Under the pieces are notes generated by a model, which did no database searches, had not been told where the DNA came from, and saw only the letters and a list, made by a program, of their open reading frames with translations. Shown one piece after another: positions 6,998 to 15,224 of a stretch of 15,608 nt of DNA. The translations under genes and the position numbers were made by a program. Source of the stretch: Verrucomicrobiales bacterium (GTDB lineage Bacteria; Verrucomicrobiota; Verrucomicrobiia; Verrucomicrobiales; DEV007); contig JALRFZ010000632.1 of the NCBI GenBank assembly GCA_023253615.1, forward strand, positions 1 through 15,608, read 5' to 3'. Every line of letters starts with the position of its first letter. Within the stretch, counting starts at the first letter, position 1.

Positions 6998-7053
6998 GCG
7001 GCGGTGGTTCCGACCCGTAGGACGCTTTCCCAGGGCAAGGCCCGGATCGCGGA

Positions 7054-8064
7054 TCACCCGGCTGAAAGGCCGCGGTGCAGAGCCTCGAGATTCTCAAGAC
7101 TGGCGGCACGAAGTTTCAGCGCGCCACGCTGCTTTTCCCAGTTTACGATGCTTTGTTTGCTGACGCCGACCCATTCGGCGAACTCCCCCTGGGTCAGGCC
7201 GAGGTCGGAGCGCAGCTTCTTCACCCCGGCTCCGGTCGCCGGGAAGCCTGCGGATGCCTTGGCGGCGCGTTTTTTCGGGGCGGAGCTCGCCGGTTTTGCG
7301 GCGATCGGTTCCAAAGGGGATGTCTCCGGCGAGACGGCTGCGGGGGCGGCCTCCAGATCGATCCCGAAGACATCTCCGATCACGTTCGCATCGAGGGTGC
7401 GCCGACGCGTGGAGCCGGCTTTACCCTGGATGGCGGTGGCGACGGCGTCTTCATCGATCAATTCGCGATGATCCACGCCGCGCAGTTTGAAAAGCAACTC
7501 AGGCTGTTGATCGAGTCTGGCGCCCACTCCATAGAGGATCGCAGCGAGATGTTTGCAGAGCGTGGCCCAGTCGGGGCACGAGCAATCGAGCTTGATCTCT
7601 TTCGAGTTGGGGAAAAGGCCGTCGGCAGGATCGGTGACCACGGACATGATCTCGTCGGAGACCTTTCCCTGGAGCAGCTCGATGAGTGAGCCGACGCCGC
7701 CGCGGCAACGATCCTTGAGTCGCTTCCACCTGGCCGCCGCGAGTGGCTCGATGAGGATGGTTTGCTCGTAGAGTTCGGACCCCTGGACGAGTGCTGTGAT
7801 TTTCCCGGTTTCAATGGAGAGGTGCAGGACCGAACCGTTGCGCACGTAGGTGCGGCCCCGGGGGAGGCGGTTTTCGTAGTCGCCGAGGCTTTCGAGGTGG
7901 TCGCACCAGGCCCGCCCCCAGAAGCTGGTCGCGATTTTCGTGCGGTGGGACAGCTCGCCGAGCGGCTCTATGGCCCGGCCGGCTTTCTTCATTTTCTCGA
8001 GTTGCTTGCGGCCATTGGCCTGGCGTTGCGCGACGGAGACGTAGGGTTTGTAATACCAGCTCAT
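7054..8064 (-). CDS. SWIM zinc-finger protein with C-terminal HTH
   Basis: A 336-residue cytoplasmic protein. Residues 1-60 match the start of bacterial SWIM proteins ('WYYKPYVSVAQR', 'FWGRAWCDHLESLGDYENRL..GR.Y.R.G.V'). The SWIM zinc finger CSCPDWATLCKH (161-172) fits C-x-C-x6-C-x-H and is followed by 'LAAILYGVGARLDQQPELLF'. After a low-complexity Ala/Pro/Lys linker (236-275) comes an HTH of XRE type (about 281-326), with 'LGLTQGEFAEWVGVSKQSIV' (288-307) and 'NWEKQRG'. SWIM domains bind DNA or proteins and are commonly encoded beside SNF2 ATPases. Here the ATG at 8064 overlaps the SNF2 stop (ATGA). The added HTH suggests DNA-sequence recognition, autoregulation, or targeting of the ATPase; these are inferences. 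It is last in the gene run. Confidence 0.88.
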   Translation of the reverse strand: MSWYYKPYVSVAQRQANGRKQLEKMKKAGRAIEPLGELSHRTKIATSFWGRAWCDHLESLGDYENRLPRGRTYVRNGSVLHLSIETGKITALVQGSELYEQTILIEPLAAARWKRLKDRCRGGVGSLIELLQGKVSDEIMSVVTDPADGLFPNSKEIKLDCSCPDWATLCKHLAAILYGVGARLDQQPELLFKLRGVDHRELIDEDAVATAIQGKAGSTRRRTLDANVIGDVFGIDLEAAPAAVSPETSPLEPIAAKPASSAPKKRAAKASAGFPATGAGVKKLRSDLGLTQGEFAEWVGVSKQSIVNWEKQRGALKLRAASLENLEALHRGLSAG

Positions 8065-10730
8065 GATTGGGTTTCGGCTCGATCCAGGTCCAGCCGCACG
8101 AAGTCGAGCAGCTCGGCATCGCTCATTTCGGTGAGGGACTTCTCCGCACCGTCGCTGAGGATCGCGTCGGCGACATCTTGTTTGCCACTGATGAGGGCGT
8201 CAATGCGTTCTTCGAGCGTGCCTGCCACGACGAACTTGTGGACAAGGACGTTGCGCTTTTGCCCGATGCGGAAGGCGCGGTCGGTGGCCTGGTTCTCCAC
8301 GGCGGGATTCCACCAGCGGTCGAAATGGATCACGTGGGAGGCGGCGGTGAGATTCAATCCGGTGCCGCCGGCCTTGAGCGAGAGTACGAAAAAGGGCGGG
8401 CCGTCCTCACGCTGGAAACGATCGACCATTTCCTGCCGTCGCTTCACCGCCGTGCCACCGTGGAGGACGAGCCCGCCCCGGCCGAAGACGCGGGCGAGGT
8501 GGTTCTCGAGCGGGTCGGTCAGCTCGCGGAATTGGGTGAAAATGAGCGCTTTTTCCCCGCGCGAGGCGATTTCCTCGCAGAGTTCGGCGAGGCGCAGGAA
8601 CTTGGCGCTGTGGGCGGGATCGTAGGTGCCCGACTTGGCGAGTTGGTCGGGATGATTGCAGATCTGTTTGAATCGCATCAGGTAGGCGAGGACGAGCCCC
8701 CGCCGCTCGATCCCGGAGACCTTGTCGAGAGACTCGGCGAGGGTCTTCGCGGCGCGTTCGTAAAGGCGCGCCTGGGCCGGGACGAGTCCGCACGAGACCT
8801 TCATTTCCGTCTTGTCGGGCAGGTCGGCGATGATGCTTTTGTCGGTCTTGAGGCGTCGCAGGATGTAGGGTGCGACGAGGCGGCGGAGCGGCGCGTAGTG
8901 GACCGATTCTCCGCTCTGGAGGCTTTTGACGAAACTGCGGAAACGGGTCGCGTTGCCGAGGAGCCCGGGATTGATGAAATCAAAGAGCGACCAGAGATCG
9001 CCGAGTTGGTTCTCGACGGGAGTGCCGGTGAGGGCGATGCGCGCATCGGCCTGGAGCTGCTTCACCGCCTTGCTTTGCCCTGCGGCGGGGTTCTTGATGG
9101 CCTGGGCCTCGTCGAGCACGATCCAGCCCCATTGGGTGGCGCGGATCCAATCGAGCCGGGCGACCATGCCGTAGGTGGTGATGACGAGGTCGAAGGCGGC
9201 GAGCTCCTTCGCGGAAGGTGCGACGGTCTCACCGCTGGATCGGTGGACGACGAGCAATCGCAGAGATGGCGCGAAGGTCGCGGTTTCCTGTTTCCAGTTC
9301 CCGATGAGCGAGGCGGGCACGACGAGCAGGGAGGGCGGGCCGCCCGGACCCTCTTCCTGCCGTCGGAGGAGGGCGGCGAGGACCTGGATGGTCTTTCCGA
9401 GACCCATGTCGTCGGCGAGGCAGGCGCCGAGACCGGTCCTGGCGCAGAACCAGAGCCAATCGAGCCCTTTGGCTTGGTAGGGGCGCAGGGTGGCTCGCAA
9501 ACCGGCGGGTGGTGGACCTGGGTCGGGCGAGGCGAGGGTCCGCAAGGTGGCGGCGAGTTCGTCGCCGGCGCGGGCAAAAGCCCAGCCTTGTTCCTCCTCG
9601 ACGGTGCTTGATTCACTGAGATCGGTCGGGGCTCCGGCGAGGAGGCGCATGCCTTCGATGAAGGGGATGCCGTCGGTGGCGATGGATTTCCAATGATCGA
9701 GCGCTTCCCGCAACTTCTCCCGATCGACCTCGATCCATTGTCCCTGGAAAAAGACGAGCCCGTCTTCGTCGCCGGCGAGGAGAGCATCGATCTCCTTTTG
9801 CGTGAGGGCTTTGCCTTCGACGACCACTTCCAGCTTGAAATCGAGCAGGGCCTGGAGGCCGATCCCGGCCCCCTTCTTTTGCCCCACGACGGCGGAGACC
9901 TGCGGGCGGGTTCCCCGCTTCCGCCACCAGTTCGGCAGGCGTATGAGCAGCCCGGCGTCTTCATACTTCGGGACGGAGCGGAGGAATTGATAGGCCTCCT
10001 CCGGGCTCCACGCGAGCGGGTGGAACACGTCGCCGCTCTCCATGAGATCCGCCATCAGCGGGCACGACTTGGCGGCCGCGTGAATGGGGGTGAGCAGCTT
10101 GAGGAGCGAGGATTTGTCCTTTGCTCCGCCATATTCCTGCAGTGCCTTGCCGAGCGGGAGCTGGCTCAGTCTTCCGGCCTGGGACAGTCCCGAGGCATAG
10201 GTCGCGAGAAAGGCGAAAGGGCATTCGGGATCGGCCTTGTTCTCCGCGAGGTGCAGGGTGACACGTCCGACCCTCGACCAGGCCGGCGCGCGGGTTTGCA
10301 GGAAAGCGGCGAGGGTGTTTTTGCCTCCGATCCGCTCCCGTGTCCACGCATCGAGCTGGTTCCAGAGGGAAAGCAGCAGGTCCGGGGAGAGGTATTCGGC
10401 ACCGCGCATCGGCGGCGCATCGAGGATCCACCCTGCCAGGGTCGCGGCGTCGGGCGCGGGGATCAGCGGCAGGGCATCGACTTCGTCGGGGATCTGGCAC
10501 AGCTCGCGCACGAAGGTATCGGCGATGCTTTTCCAGTAACGGACCGTATCGTCGGCTCCCTCGCTGGAAGCATGCCCGCCGAGAGCGATCAGACCGGCTT
10601 CGTTGCCTTCCGAAAACGCGCGGGCGAGGGCCTTTCCCGGGCCCCGGTAGAGCAGGGCGCCACCTGGCGTGAGTTCGAAGGAGTCGCAGGTCGATGAGAG
10701 GGTTTCGGAAGACGTCGCGGCGCTGGGCAT
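8061..10730 (-). CDS. SNF2-family DEAD/DEAH helicase-like ATPase
   Basis: An 889-residue cytoplasmic ATPase of the bacterial SNF2 family, expected to translocate on double-stranded DNA or remodel protein-DNA complexes rather than unwind strands. The N-terminal half (1-410) is the bacterial SNF2-associated region, with 'LLIRLPNWWRKRG' (about 261-273). The ATPase core then shows 'LRPYQAKGLDWL' (about 415-426), Walker A DMGLGKT (441-447), DEAQ (540-543, motif II), 'TGTPVENQLGDLWSLFDF' (568-585), 'ILRRLKTDK', and C-terminal motifs 'SLKAGGTGLNLTAASHVIHF' (784-803), 'DRWWNP' and 'NQATDRAFRIGQ' (813-824). All core motifs look intact. I chose ATG 10730; an upstream frame reaches into the TPR gene and gives a Ser/Pro-rich, unlikely extension. 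It starts 61 bases after the TPR stop and is coupled by ATGA to the SWIM gene. Confidence 0.93.
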   Translation of the reverse strand: MPSAATSSETLSSTCDSFELTPGGALLYRGPGKALARAFSEGNEAGLIALGGHASSEGADDTVRYWKSIADTFVRELCQIPDEVDALPLIPAPDAATLAGWILDAPPMRGAEYLSPDLLLSLWNQLDAWTRERIGGKNTLAAFLQTRAPAWSRVGRVTLHLAENKADPECPFAFLATYASGLSQAGRLSQLPLGKALQEYGGAKDKSSLLKLLTPIHAAAKSCPLMADLMESGDVFHPLAWSPEEAYQFLRSVPKYEDAGLLIRLPNWWRKRGTRPQVSAVVGQKKGAGIGLQALLDFKLEVVVEGKALTQKEIDALLAGDEDGLVFFQGQWIEVDREKLREALDHWKSIATDGIPFIEGMRLLAGAPTDLSESSTVEEEQGWAFARAGDELAATLRTLASPDPGPPPAGLRATLRPYQAKGLDWLWFCARTGLGACLADDMGLGKTIQVLAALLRRQEEGPGGPPSLLVVPASLIGNWKQETATFAPSLRLLVVHRSSGETVAPSAKELAAFDLVITTYGMVARLDWIRATQWGWIVLDEAQAIKNPAAGQSKAVKQLQADARIALTGTPVENQLGDLWSLFDFINPGLLGNATRFRSFVKSLQSGESVHYAPLRRLVAPYILRRLKTDKSIIADLPDKTEMKVSCGLVPAQARLYERAAKTLAESLDKVSGIERRGLVLAYLMRFKQICNHPDQLAKSGTYDPAHSAKFLRLAELCEEIASRGEKALIFTQFRELTDPLENHLARVFGRGGLVLHGGTAVKRRQEMVDRFQREDGPPFFVLSLKAGGTGLNLTAASHVIHFDRWWNPAVENQATDRAFRIGQKRNVLVHKFVVAGTLEERIDALISGKQDVADAILSDGAEKSLTEMSDAELLDFVRLDLDRAETQS

Positions 10731-10791
10731 GGGCGTCGAAGCCTTGGCCGGAATGGAGGGAGAAGCAAGAGGGAAGCGGCTGGCGCGGCTC

Positions 10792-12177
10792 TTATCTGGG
10801 GGCCGCCCCGACGAGCTCGCGGATGGCGGTGATATAATTCGCAAGACTCTCGCCGGGGTTCAGCTCCTGCGATTTCTCGAGGTGTTCGAGGGCTTTTCCG
10901 TAATCGGCGGCGGCGACGAGGAGCCGGCCGTGGGCGAGGTGGGCGGCGGCGGCGGTCGCGGGGATGCGGGCGGCCTGTTCGAGCAGCATCTCCGCCTCGA
11001 CCTTTTGTCCGGCCTCTTCGCGGAAACGGGCGAGGAGGAGGAGGCACTCGCCGTCGAGCGGCTCGCGCCGGAGCCACTCTTCGACGCGTCGCGCCCCTGC
11101 CACGGCATCGCCGGTCTCCAGCTCGAGCACGGCGCGGGCGCGGGTGAGGCGGGAGACGATCTCTTTCTCTCCCGTCGCCGGATCGAAGGCGGCGCGGTAA
11201 TCGGCGACGGTGTCGAGGGTCGTCACATACTCTTTCGCTCGTGCCCGGTCGGAATTCGAAAGGAGGAGCTCGAGGGCTTCGACGGCGCGGAAAGGCGACG
11301 GCGGGGCCGGGGTGGCAAGAGCGGTCTGATAACGCTCGAGGGCGAGGGCGGGCAGGTCGTTCTGCAGATACAGGTGGCCGAGGGAAAGCAGCGCGTCGGG
11401 TTCGAGGCCTCCGGCGCGGTGGACGATCTCAAGATTGGCGGCGGCGGCGAGGGACTCGTCGAGTTCATTCCAGGCATCGGCTTGGGCGAGCCAGGTCGAG
11501 AGATCGGCCCCTCCGAGCAAGGACTGGAGGAGGCTCGCGGCCTCGCGCGGGCGCTTCAGGGCGAGGAGGGCCTGGGCCTCGCCAAGGATCCATTGGCGCT
11601 CCTCCGGCTGGGTGAGCATGGCGAGGCGGTAGGCATCGAGGGCGGCCTGATGGTGTCCGTCGCGGGCGTGGCAGTAGCCGAGGAGACCGGCGGTGAGTCC
11701 GTCCTGCGAGCCGAGGGCGAGGGCCCGGACGAGGTGATCCTTCGCTTCTTCGAAATCCTCCCGCTGGATCAGGACGACGCCGAGGTTGCGGTGGGCGTCG
11801 CGGAAATTGGGAAACAGGGTGAGGGCCGATTCGAAAAGTTTCACCGATTCATCTGCGTCCTTCGCTTCGCCGGTCTCGAAGAGATGCGAGGCGAGCGTGA
11901 AGAGCATCGCCGGGCTGTTCGCGAGGAGGGAGGATCCACGAAGGGCGGCGATGGCCTTGGCGCGGTCGTTCTCCGCCATGGCTTTGGCCGATTCCTCCAG
12001 GTAAAAAGCTTCGTCCTCGGTGATGCGGGGTTCGATGCGCGAATCGATCCCGTAGCTGGCGGTGATGGATTTGCGGAAGGTCTCGCTCTTCCAGAGCGGA
12101 TCAATCGGCAAAGGCTCGGCGAGGGCGTTGGCGAGCCAGGCCGAAAAAAGAACGCAGATGGAGTAAAAAAGTCGCAT
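10792..12177 (-). CDS. Exported TPR protein of the TonB operon
   Basis: A 461-residue protein with an N-terminal signal peptide (1-20, ending near NALAEP) and tetratricopeptide repeats over most of its length. Clear units include 'AHRNLGVVLIQREDFEEAKD' (128-147) continuing 'HLVRALALG', 'LLGYCHARDGHHQAALDAYR' (165-184), 'LLSLGHLYLQNDLPALALER', and a C-terminal 'HLAHGRLLVAAADYGKALEH'. TPRs form helical solenoids that bind other proteins. In TonB2/TtpC-type operons a TPR protein commonly follows tonB, where it is thought to act in the periplasm with the transducer complex. The ATG at 12177 overlaps the tonB stop by one base (TGATG); a GTG one codon earlier is possible. No catalytic motif is seen. 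TPR count and partner are not certain. Confidence 0.85.
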   Translation of the reverse strand: MRLFYSICVLFSAWLANALAEPLPIDPLWKSETFRKSITASYGIDSRIEPRITEDEAFYLEESAKAMAENDRAKAIAALRGSSLLANSPAMLFTLASHLFETGEAKDADESVKLFESALTLFPNFRDAHRNLGVVLIQREDFEEAKDHLVRALALGSQDGLTAGLLGYCHARDGHHQAALDAYRLAMLTQPEERQWILGEAQALLALKRPREAASLLQSLLGGADLSTWLAQADAWNELDESLAAAANLEIVHRAGGLEPDALLSLGHLYLQNDLPALALERYQTALATPAPPSPFRAVEALELLLSNSDRARAKEYVTTLDTVADYRAAFDPATGEKEIVSRLTRARAVLELETGDAVAGARRVEEWLRREPLDGECLLLLARFREEAGQKVEAEMLLEQAARIPATAAAAHLAHGRLLVAAADYGKALEHLEKSQELNPGESLANYITAIRELVGAAPR

Positions 12178-12821
12178 CACGATTTCAAAATGAGTGGCCA
12201 GCGGAAAATGGCGTTGACGGCCCGCCCGTCCTTTTTCGGCGGAGTGAAGCGAGCCCGGGTGGCGAAGGATCGGGCCATCGCGGTGAAGTCGTCGTGGGGG
12301 CTCTCGAGGACGCGCCTCACGGTGACGATGCCGCCGCTGCTGATCTGCACCTCCAGCACGACCTTGGCCTGGGTCACTCCTGCCCTCTTTTGCGAGGCGG
12401 GGAAGGTGACGTTGGGCTTGTTGACCAGTTTCGGCTGGGAATCGAGATCGGCCGAGGCGAAGAGCATCTGCGCCAGCGGTGCTTCCTGTTGCGGGGCGAA
12501 TTCGGTGCGGTTGAGGCGCAGATCGAGATCGCGTTCGAGCGAGGCCTTCACGGCGGGTGCGACGGAATCGAGTTCGATCTGGAGCCGTGGCAGGTCGGGC
12601 GGGGGGGGCGGCGGAGGCGGCGTCGTCTCGGGCGGTGGAGGCGGCGGGGCGGGCAGACTGACGGGCTGGATCGACTCGAGCCCGCGCAGGGTCAGGAGCG
12701 GGGCGTTGTCCTCACGCACGATGCGCATGGCCACGAGAAAGAGAAGCAGCCCGCCGGTGAGTCCGGCGGCGGTCGCGAGTCGGAGGAGACCTCCCGGGAG
12801 CGTGTCCTGGCGATCAATCAT
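12177..12821 (-). CDS. tonB: TonB-family energy transducer
   Basis: A 214-residue TonB protein that would carry energy from the ExbB/ExbD motor to outer-membrane receptors. It has an N-terminal membrane anchor (about 15-33), a proline linker (57-75, with stretches of six and eight prolines), a middle region, and a C-terminal TonB domain (about 130-214) with 'VTQAKVVLEVQISSGGIVTV' (148-167), 'ARSFATRARFTPPKKDGRAV' (182-201) and terminal 'FRWPLIL'. The proline linker is shorter than in E. coli TonB, fitting the short-linker TonB2-type proteins that rely on accessory proteins such as TtpC. Its ATG (12821) lies eight bases inside the exbD gene and its stop overlaps the TPR gene start. A run of eight C residues on the coding strand encodes part of the linker. 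Confidence 0.9.
   Translation of the reverse strand: MIDRQDTLPGGLLRLATAAGLTGGLLLFLVAMRIVREDNAPLLTLRGLESIQPVSLPAPPPPPPETTPPPPPPPPDLPRLQIELDSVAPAVKASLERDLDLRLNRTEFAPQQEAPLAQMLFASADLDSQPKLVNKPNVTFPASQKRAGVTQAKVVLEVQISSGGIVTVRRVLESPHDDFTAMARSFATRARFTPPKKDGRAVNAIFRWPLILKS
12601..12608. repeat. Run of eight G (C on coding strand) in tonB
   Basis: An uninterrupted G8 tract on the + strand falls within the proline-linker codons of tonB. It follows a near-continuous G-rich stretch starting about 12597. Runs of this length can slip during replication. Here it may simply reflect CCC/CCG proline codons in a GC-rich genome. Confidence 0.85.
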
Positions 12822-13227
12822 TCACGGTGGAGACAAAAACGTTTTCCGCACCCGCGAGGCGGGCTTCATCGAGGATGGAGACGGTGGCTTCGGTCGGCGT
12901 CTCGCGGTCGGCCTGGATGATGACGGGCATGGGATCCTGCTTGATGAGGCGGGAGACGACCGATCGCACCCCGGCCACGCCGATCTCGCGCCCTCCGTAA
13001 AAGACCTGTCCGGTGCGGGTGACGCCGAGGAGGATGGAATTGCGCTCGAGATCCTGCTGGGTCGCGGCGCGGGGTTTGTTCACCTCGATGCCCGTCTCTT
13101 CGACGAAGACGGTCGTGACGATGAAGAAAATGAGAAGGATGAAAACCACGTCGATGAGGGGCGAGATGTCGATCTCGCTCTTCACTCCGGCTTCGAGTTC
13201 GCCGAGTCGCTGGAATCTGCGGGCCAT
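12814..13227 (-). CDS. exbD: ExbD/TolR biopolymer transport protein
   Basis: A 137-residue, normal-length ExbD. A short cytoplasmic N-terminus is followed by the single transmembrane helix (about 22-42) in 'IDISPLIDVVFILLIFFIVT' (19-38), with the conserved membrane aspartate at residue 26 that carries protons in ExbD/TolR. A periplasmic domain follows, with 'VIIQADRETPTEATVSILDE' (102-121). It forms the proton-driven motor with ExbB and energises TonB. It starts at ATG 13227, three bases after the exbB stop, and overlaps tonB by eight bases, so translation of the module is tightly linked. Confidence 0.95.
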   Translation of the reverse strand: MARRFQRLGELEAGVKSEIDISPLIDVVFILLIFFIVTTVFVEETGIEVNKPRAATQQDLERNSILLGVTRTGQVFYGGREIGVAGVRSVVSRLIKQDPMPVIIQADRETPTEATVSILDEARLAGAENVFVSTVND

Positions 13228-13230
13228 GGA

Positions 13231-13827
13231 TCAGGCGGGGCGTTTCCCGAGCTCGCCGAGGAGGCGGGATTCGATCTGGTGGAAATGGAGGACGAGGGCG
13301 TCGTGCCGGGCCTTCAGCCACGCACAGACGATGAAGGTGGGGACGCCGATGACCAGTCCGGTCTCGGTCGTGATGAGGGCTTCGAAGATGCCTTTGGAGA
13401 TCACGTCGATGGGCTTTTCGGCGACATTGGCAGCCATGCCGTCGAAGGTGGTGAACATGCCCGAGACGGTGCCGAGCAGCCCGAGGAGGGGGGCTGCGCT
13501 GATCATGACGAAAGCGAAGGGAAAACGCCGGTCGGGCCGGGAGAAGAGCCGCTGGCCGACTTCCTGCAGGGTGCGCCCGGGGTCGGTGGCGCGGGAGAGC
13601 TCGTCGGAGAGGCGGGCGAAAATCTCGGGCGTGCCGTTCGGCTGGCGCAGGAGGCGGGTCCACTCGCGCGGGGTGAGGAGGGTGGCCTCGGGAAAGCGGA
13701 GCGCGTTCCACAGACCCATGAGGGCGTAGGCGATCGCGAAGGCGAGCAGGATCAGCGCCCAGAAAAGCCATCCGCCGCCGGAGCCGATGGCTTGGAGTTC
13801 CGTGAGGATCTTTTCAAGCGAGATCAT
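13231..13827 (-). CDS. exbB: ExbB/TolQ/MotA-family proton channel protein
   Basis: A 198-residue inner-membrane protein with three transmembrane helices (about 18-40, 105-128, 148-170). The TolQ/ExbB signature is intact: APLLGLLGTVSGM (112-124) and ALITTETGLVIGVPTF (150-165), the polar helix lining the proton path with ExbD. It is the short ExbB of a two-ExbB operon: a longer TtpC-like homologue precedes it and overlaps its ATG (13827) by four bases (ATGA). The first periplasmic/cytoplasmic region is brief, as in the ExbB2 of TonB2 systems. It should form the pentameric channel around an ExbD dimer. Confidence 0.93.
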   Translation of the reverse strand: MISLEKILTELQAIGSGGGWLFWALILLAFAIAYALMGLWNALRFPEATLLTPREWTRLLRQPNGTPEIFARLSDELSRATDPGRTLQEVGQRLFSRPDRRFPFAFVMISAAPLLGLLGTVSGMFTTFDGMAANVAEKPIDVISKGIFEALITTETGLVIGVPTFIVCAWLKARHDALVLHFHQIESRLLGELGKRPA

Positions 13828-15224
13828 GGATTCTTGATTCCGTTGAGGAAGGCGAGACTCGTCATTTCCATGACGGACTTGATGCCCTGGATTTTCCGGG
13901 AGAGGAGCGAATGGGCGATCAGCGCGGGGATCGCCACGACGAGTCCGAACTCCGTCGTGATGAGGGCTTCGGAGATCCCCGAGGCGAGCGATTTCGCATC
14001 GCCCGTGCCGAAAACGGTGATGAGGCGGAAGGTCTCCATCATCCCCGTGACGGTGCCGAGCAGCCCGAGGAGCGGTGCCGTCGCCGAAGCGATCGCGATG
14101 AGGGGCAGGCCGCGCTGGAGCCCCGGAGTGGACTCGAGGAATTTCTCGAAGAGAGCCTCCTCGACATCGTCGCGCGAAGCCTTGGGATTTTCCGAAACGA
14201 TCGTGATGCCACGCTCGAGCAGGGTGCGCGCGGGATGGCGGATACCGGAGGCCGCGGTCATGGCCTCGGCGGGGCGTCCGTCATTGAGCGCGCCGAGGAC
14301 CTTTTGCACCGATGCGGCGGAGAATTCACGGATGCGGGAGAGCTGCACCCATTTGAGGATGGCCGCGACGAGGGCGATGAGGGCGAGGAGGAGGATGGGG
14401 TAGACCCAGAAGCCGCCCTGCTTCACGTGGGTGAGAAGATCGGTCTCGGTCTCGCTGAGGGCCACGGCCGATCCCATCGTCGGATCGAAGGAAAGGCTCG
14501 CGGATTTTCCTTCGATGAGGGCGGCGATCGCACCCGCCGGGACGCTCCGATCGACGACGCGGGGGCGCAGGTCGGATCCTTCGCCGACGAGGCCGGAGAG
14601 ACTGCCATCGGTGGCGAGGAACCAATGCACCGGTCCGGCCTTGGCGAAAGTGCCGGGAACGAGCCTGCCATCCGCGGCGACCGCCTCACCCGGAATCGTG
14701 GCGACGGCTCCGCCGCTCTGGAGTTGTCCGAGGACGAGGGCGGCGAGCGCCGGATTGGCGGTGGCGGCGTCAGCCGGGGCGGCGTCAGCCGGGGCGGGTT
14801 CGCCGGGCTGGGGCAGCATGGCGAGGCCTTTGCTCGTCTCCCAGGTGCGGCGGAAGTCGAGGAAAAGGCTCTCGATGTAGAGTTTTTCATCCCGCCAGGC
14901 CTTCAGATCGGCTTCGGCTTTGGCAAGGTCGGCTTCGGCGCCATCCTTGCTGGTGCGGGCGAGATCGGCCTGACGGCGTTTTTCGCGGAGATCGGCGGCG
15001 ATTTTCTCCGCTTCGTTGGCGAGTGGCGGTTTTTCGGCGGCGATGGTGGCGCGGAGCGCGGCGAGTTCATCGAGGGCGGCGCGGAGGTCGCGGTCGATCG
15101 AGGCGGCGGCGGTGGCGAGGTCGGAGCCGGCGACCGGGGGCTCCTGGGCGTGTGACCTCGGTGCCGACAGGATCACGAAAGTCGCGGCGACGATCAGAAG
15201 CCGGAGGGGGAGGGGCGATCTCAT
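13824..15224 (-). CDS. TtpC-like ExbB with large periplasmic N-terminal region
   Basis: A 466-residue protein with a signal peptide (1-26, ending SHAQ). A helical, coiled-coil-prone stretch (40-125) comes next, then an Ala/Pro linker (138-158), a presumably folded periplasmic part (160-265), and a full MotA/TolQ/ExbB domain with helices at about 271-292, 373-395 and 418-440. The family motifs 'ATAPLLGLLGTVTGMMETF' (381-399) and 'ALITTEFGLVVAIPAL' (420-435) are intact. This architecture matches TtpC, the extra ExbB-like protein needed in Vibrio-type TonB2 systems, where its periplasmic part helps TonB2 reach the outer membrane. It overlaps the DUF3450 gene upstream and the short exbB downstream (ATGA at both ends). 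The assignment follows architecture and gene order; I did not compare it with a Vibrio sequence. Confidence 0.87.
   Translation of the reverse strand: MRSPLPLRLLIVAATFVILSAPRSHAQEPPVAGSDLATAAASIDRDLRAALDELAALRATIAAEKPPLANEAEKIAADLREKRRQADLARTSKDGAEADLAKAEADLKAWRDEKLYIESLFLDFRRTWETSKGLAMLPQPGEPAPADAAPADAATANPALAALVLGQLQSGGAVATIPGEAVAADGRLVPGTFAKAGPVHWFLATDGSLSGLVGEGSDLRPRVVDRSVPAGAIAALIEGKSASLSFDPTMGSAVALSETETDLLTHVKQGGFWVYPILLLALIALVAAILKWVQLSRIREFSAASVQKVLGALNDGRPAEAMTAASGIRHPARTLLERGITIVSENPKASRDDVEEALFEKFLESTPGLQRGLPLIAIASATAPLLGLLGTVTGMMETFRLITVFGTGDAKSLASGISEALITTEFGLVVAIPALIAHSLLSRKIQGIKSVMEMTSLAFLNGIKNP
14766..14795. repeat. Two tandem 15-base units in the TtpC-like gene
   Basis: GGCGTCAGCCGGGGC occurs twice head-to-tail without mismatch. 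It encodes a duplicated ADAAP-type pentapeptide in the linker between the coiled-coil and the second periplasmic part, so it changes linker length in frame. Confidence 0.9.

Noticed and set aside
7030..7047. Possible hairpin around GGGCCTTGCCC after the SWIM gene
   Set aside because: Only four contiguous pairs and no T tract follow on the minus strand, so it is not convincing as a terminator.
10669..14403. A 1244-codon open frame on the + strand
   Set aside because: It runs antisense to the end of the SNF2 gene and to the TPR, tonB, exbD, exbB and TtpC-like genes. Its product is Gly/Glu/Arg-rich with no domain, and long antisense frames are expected in GC-rich DNA.
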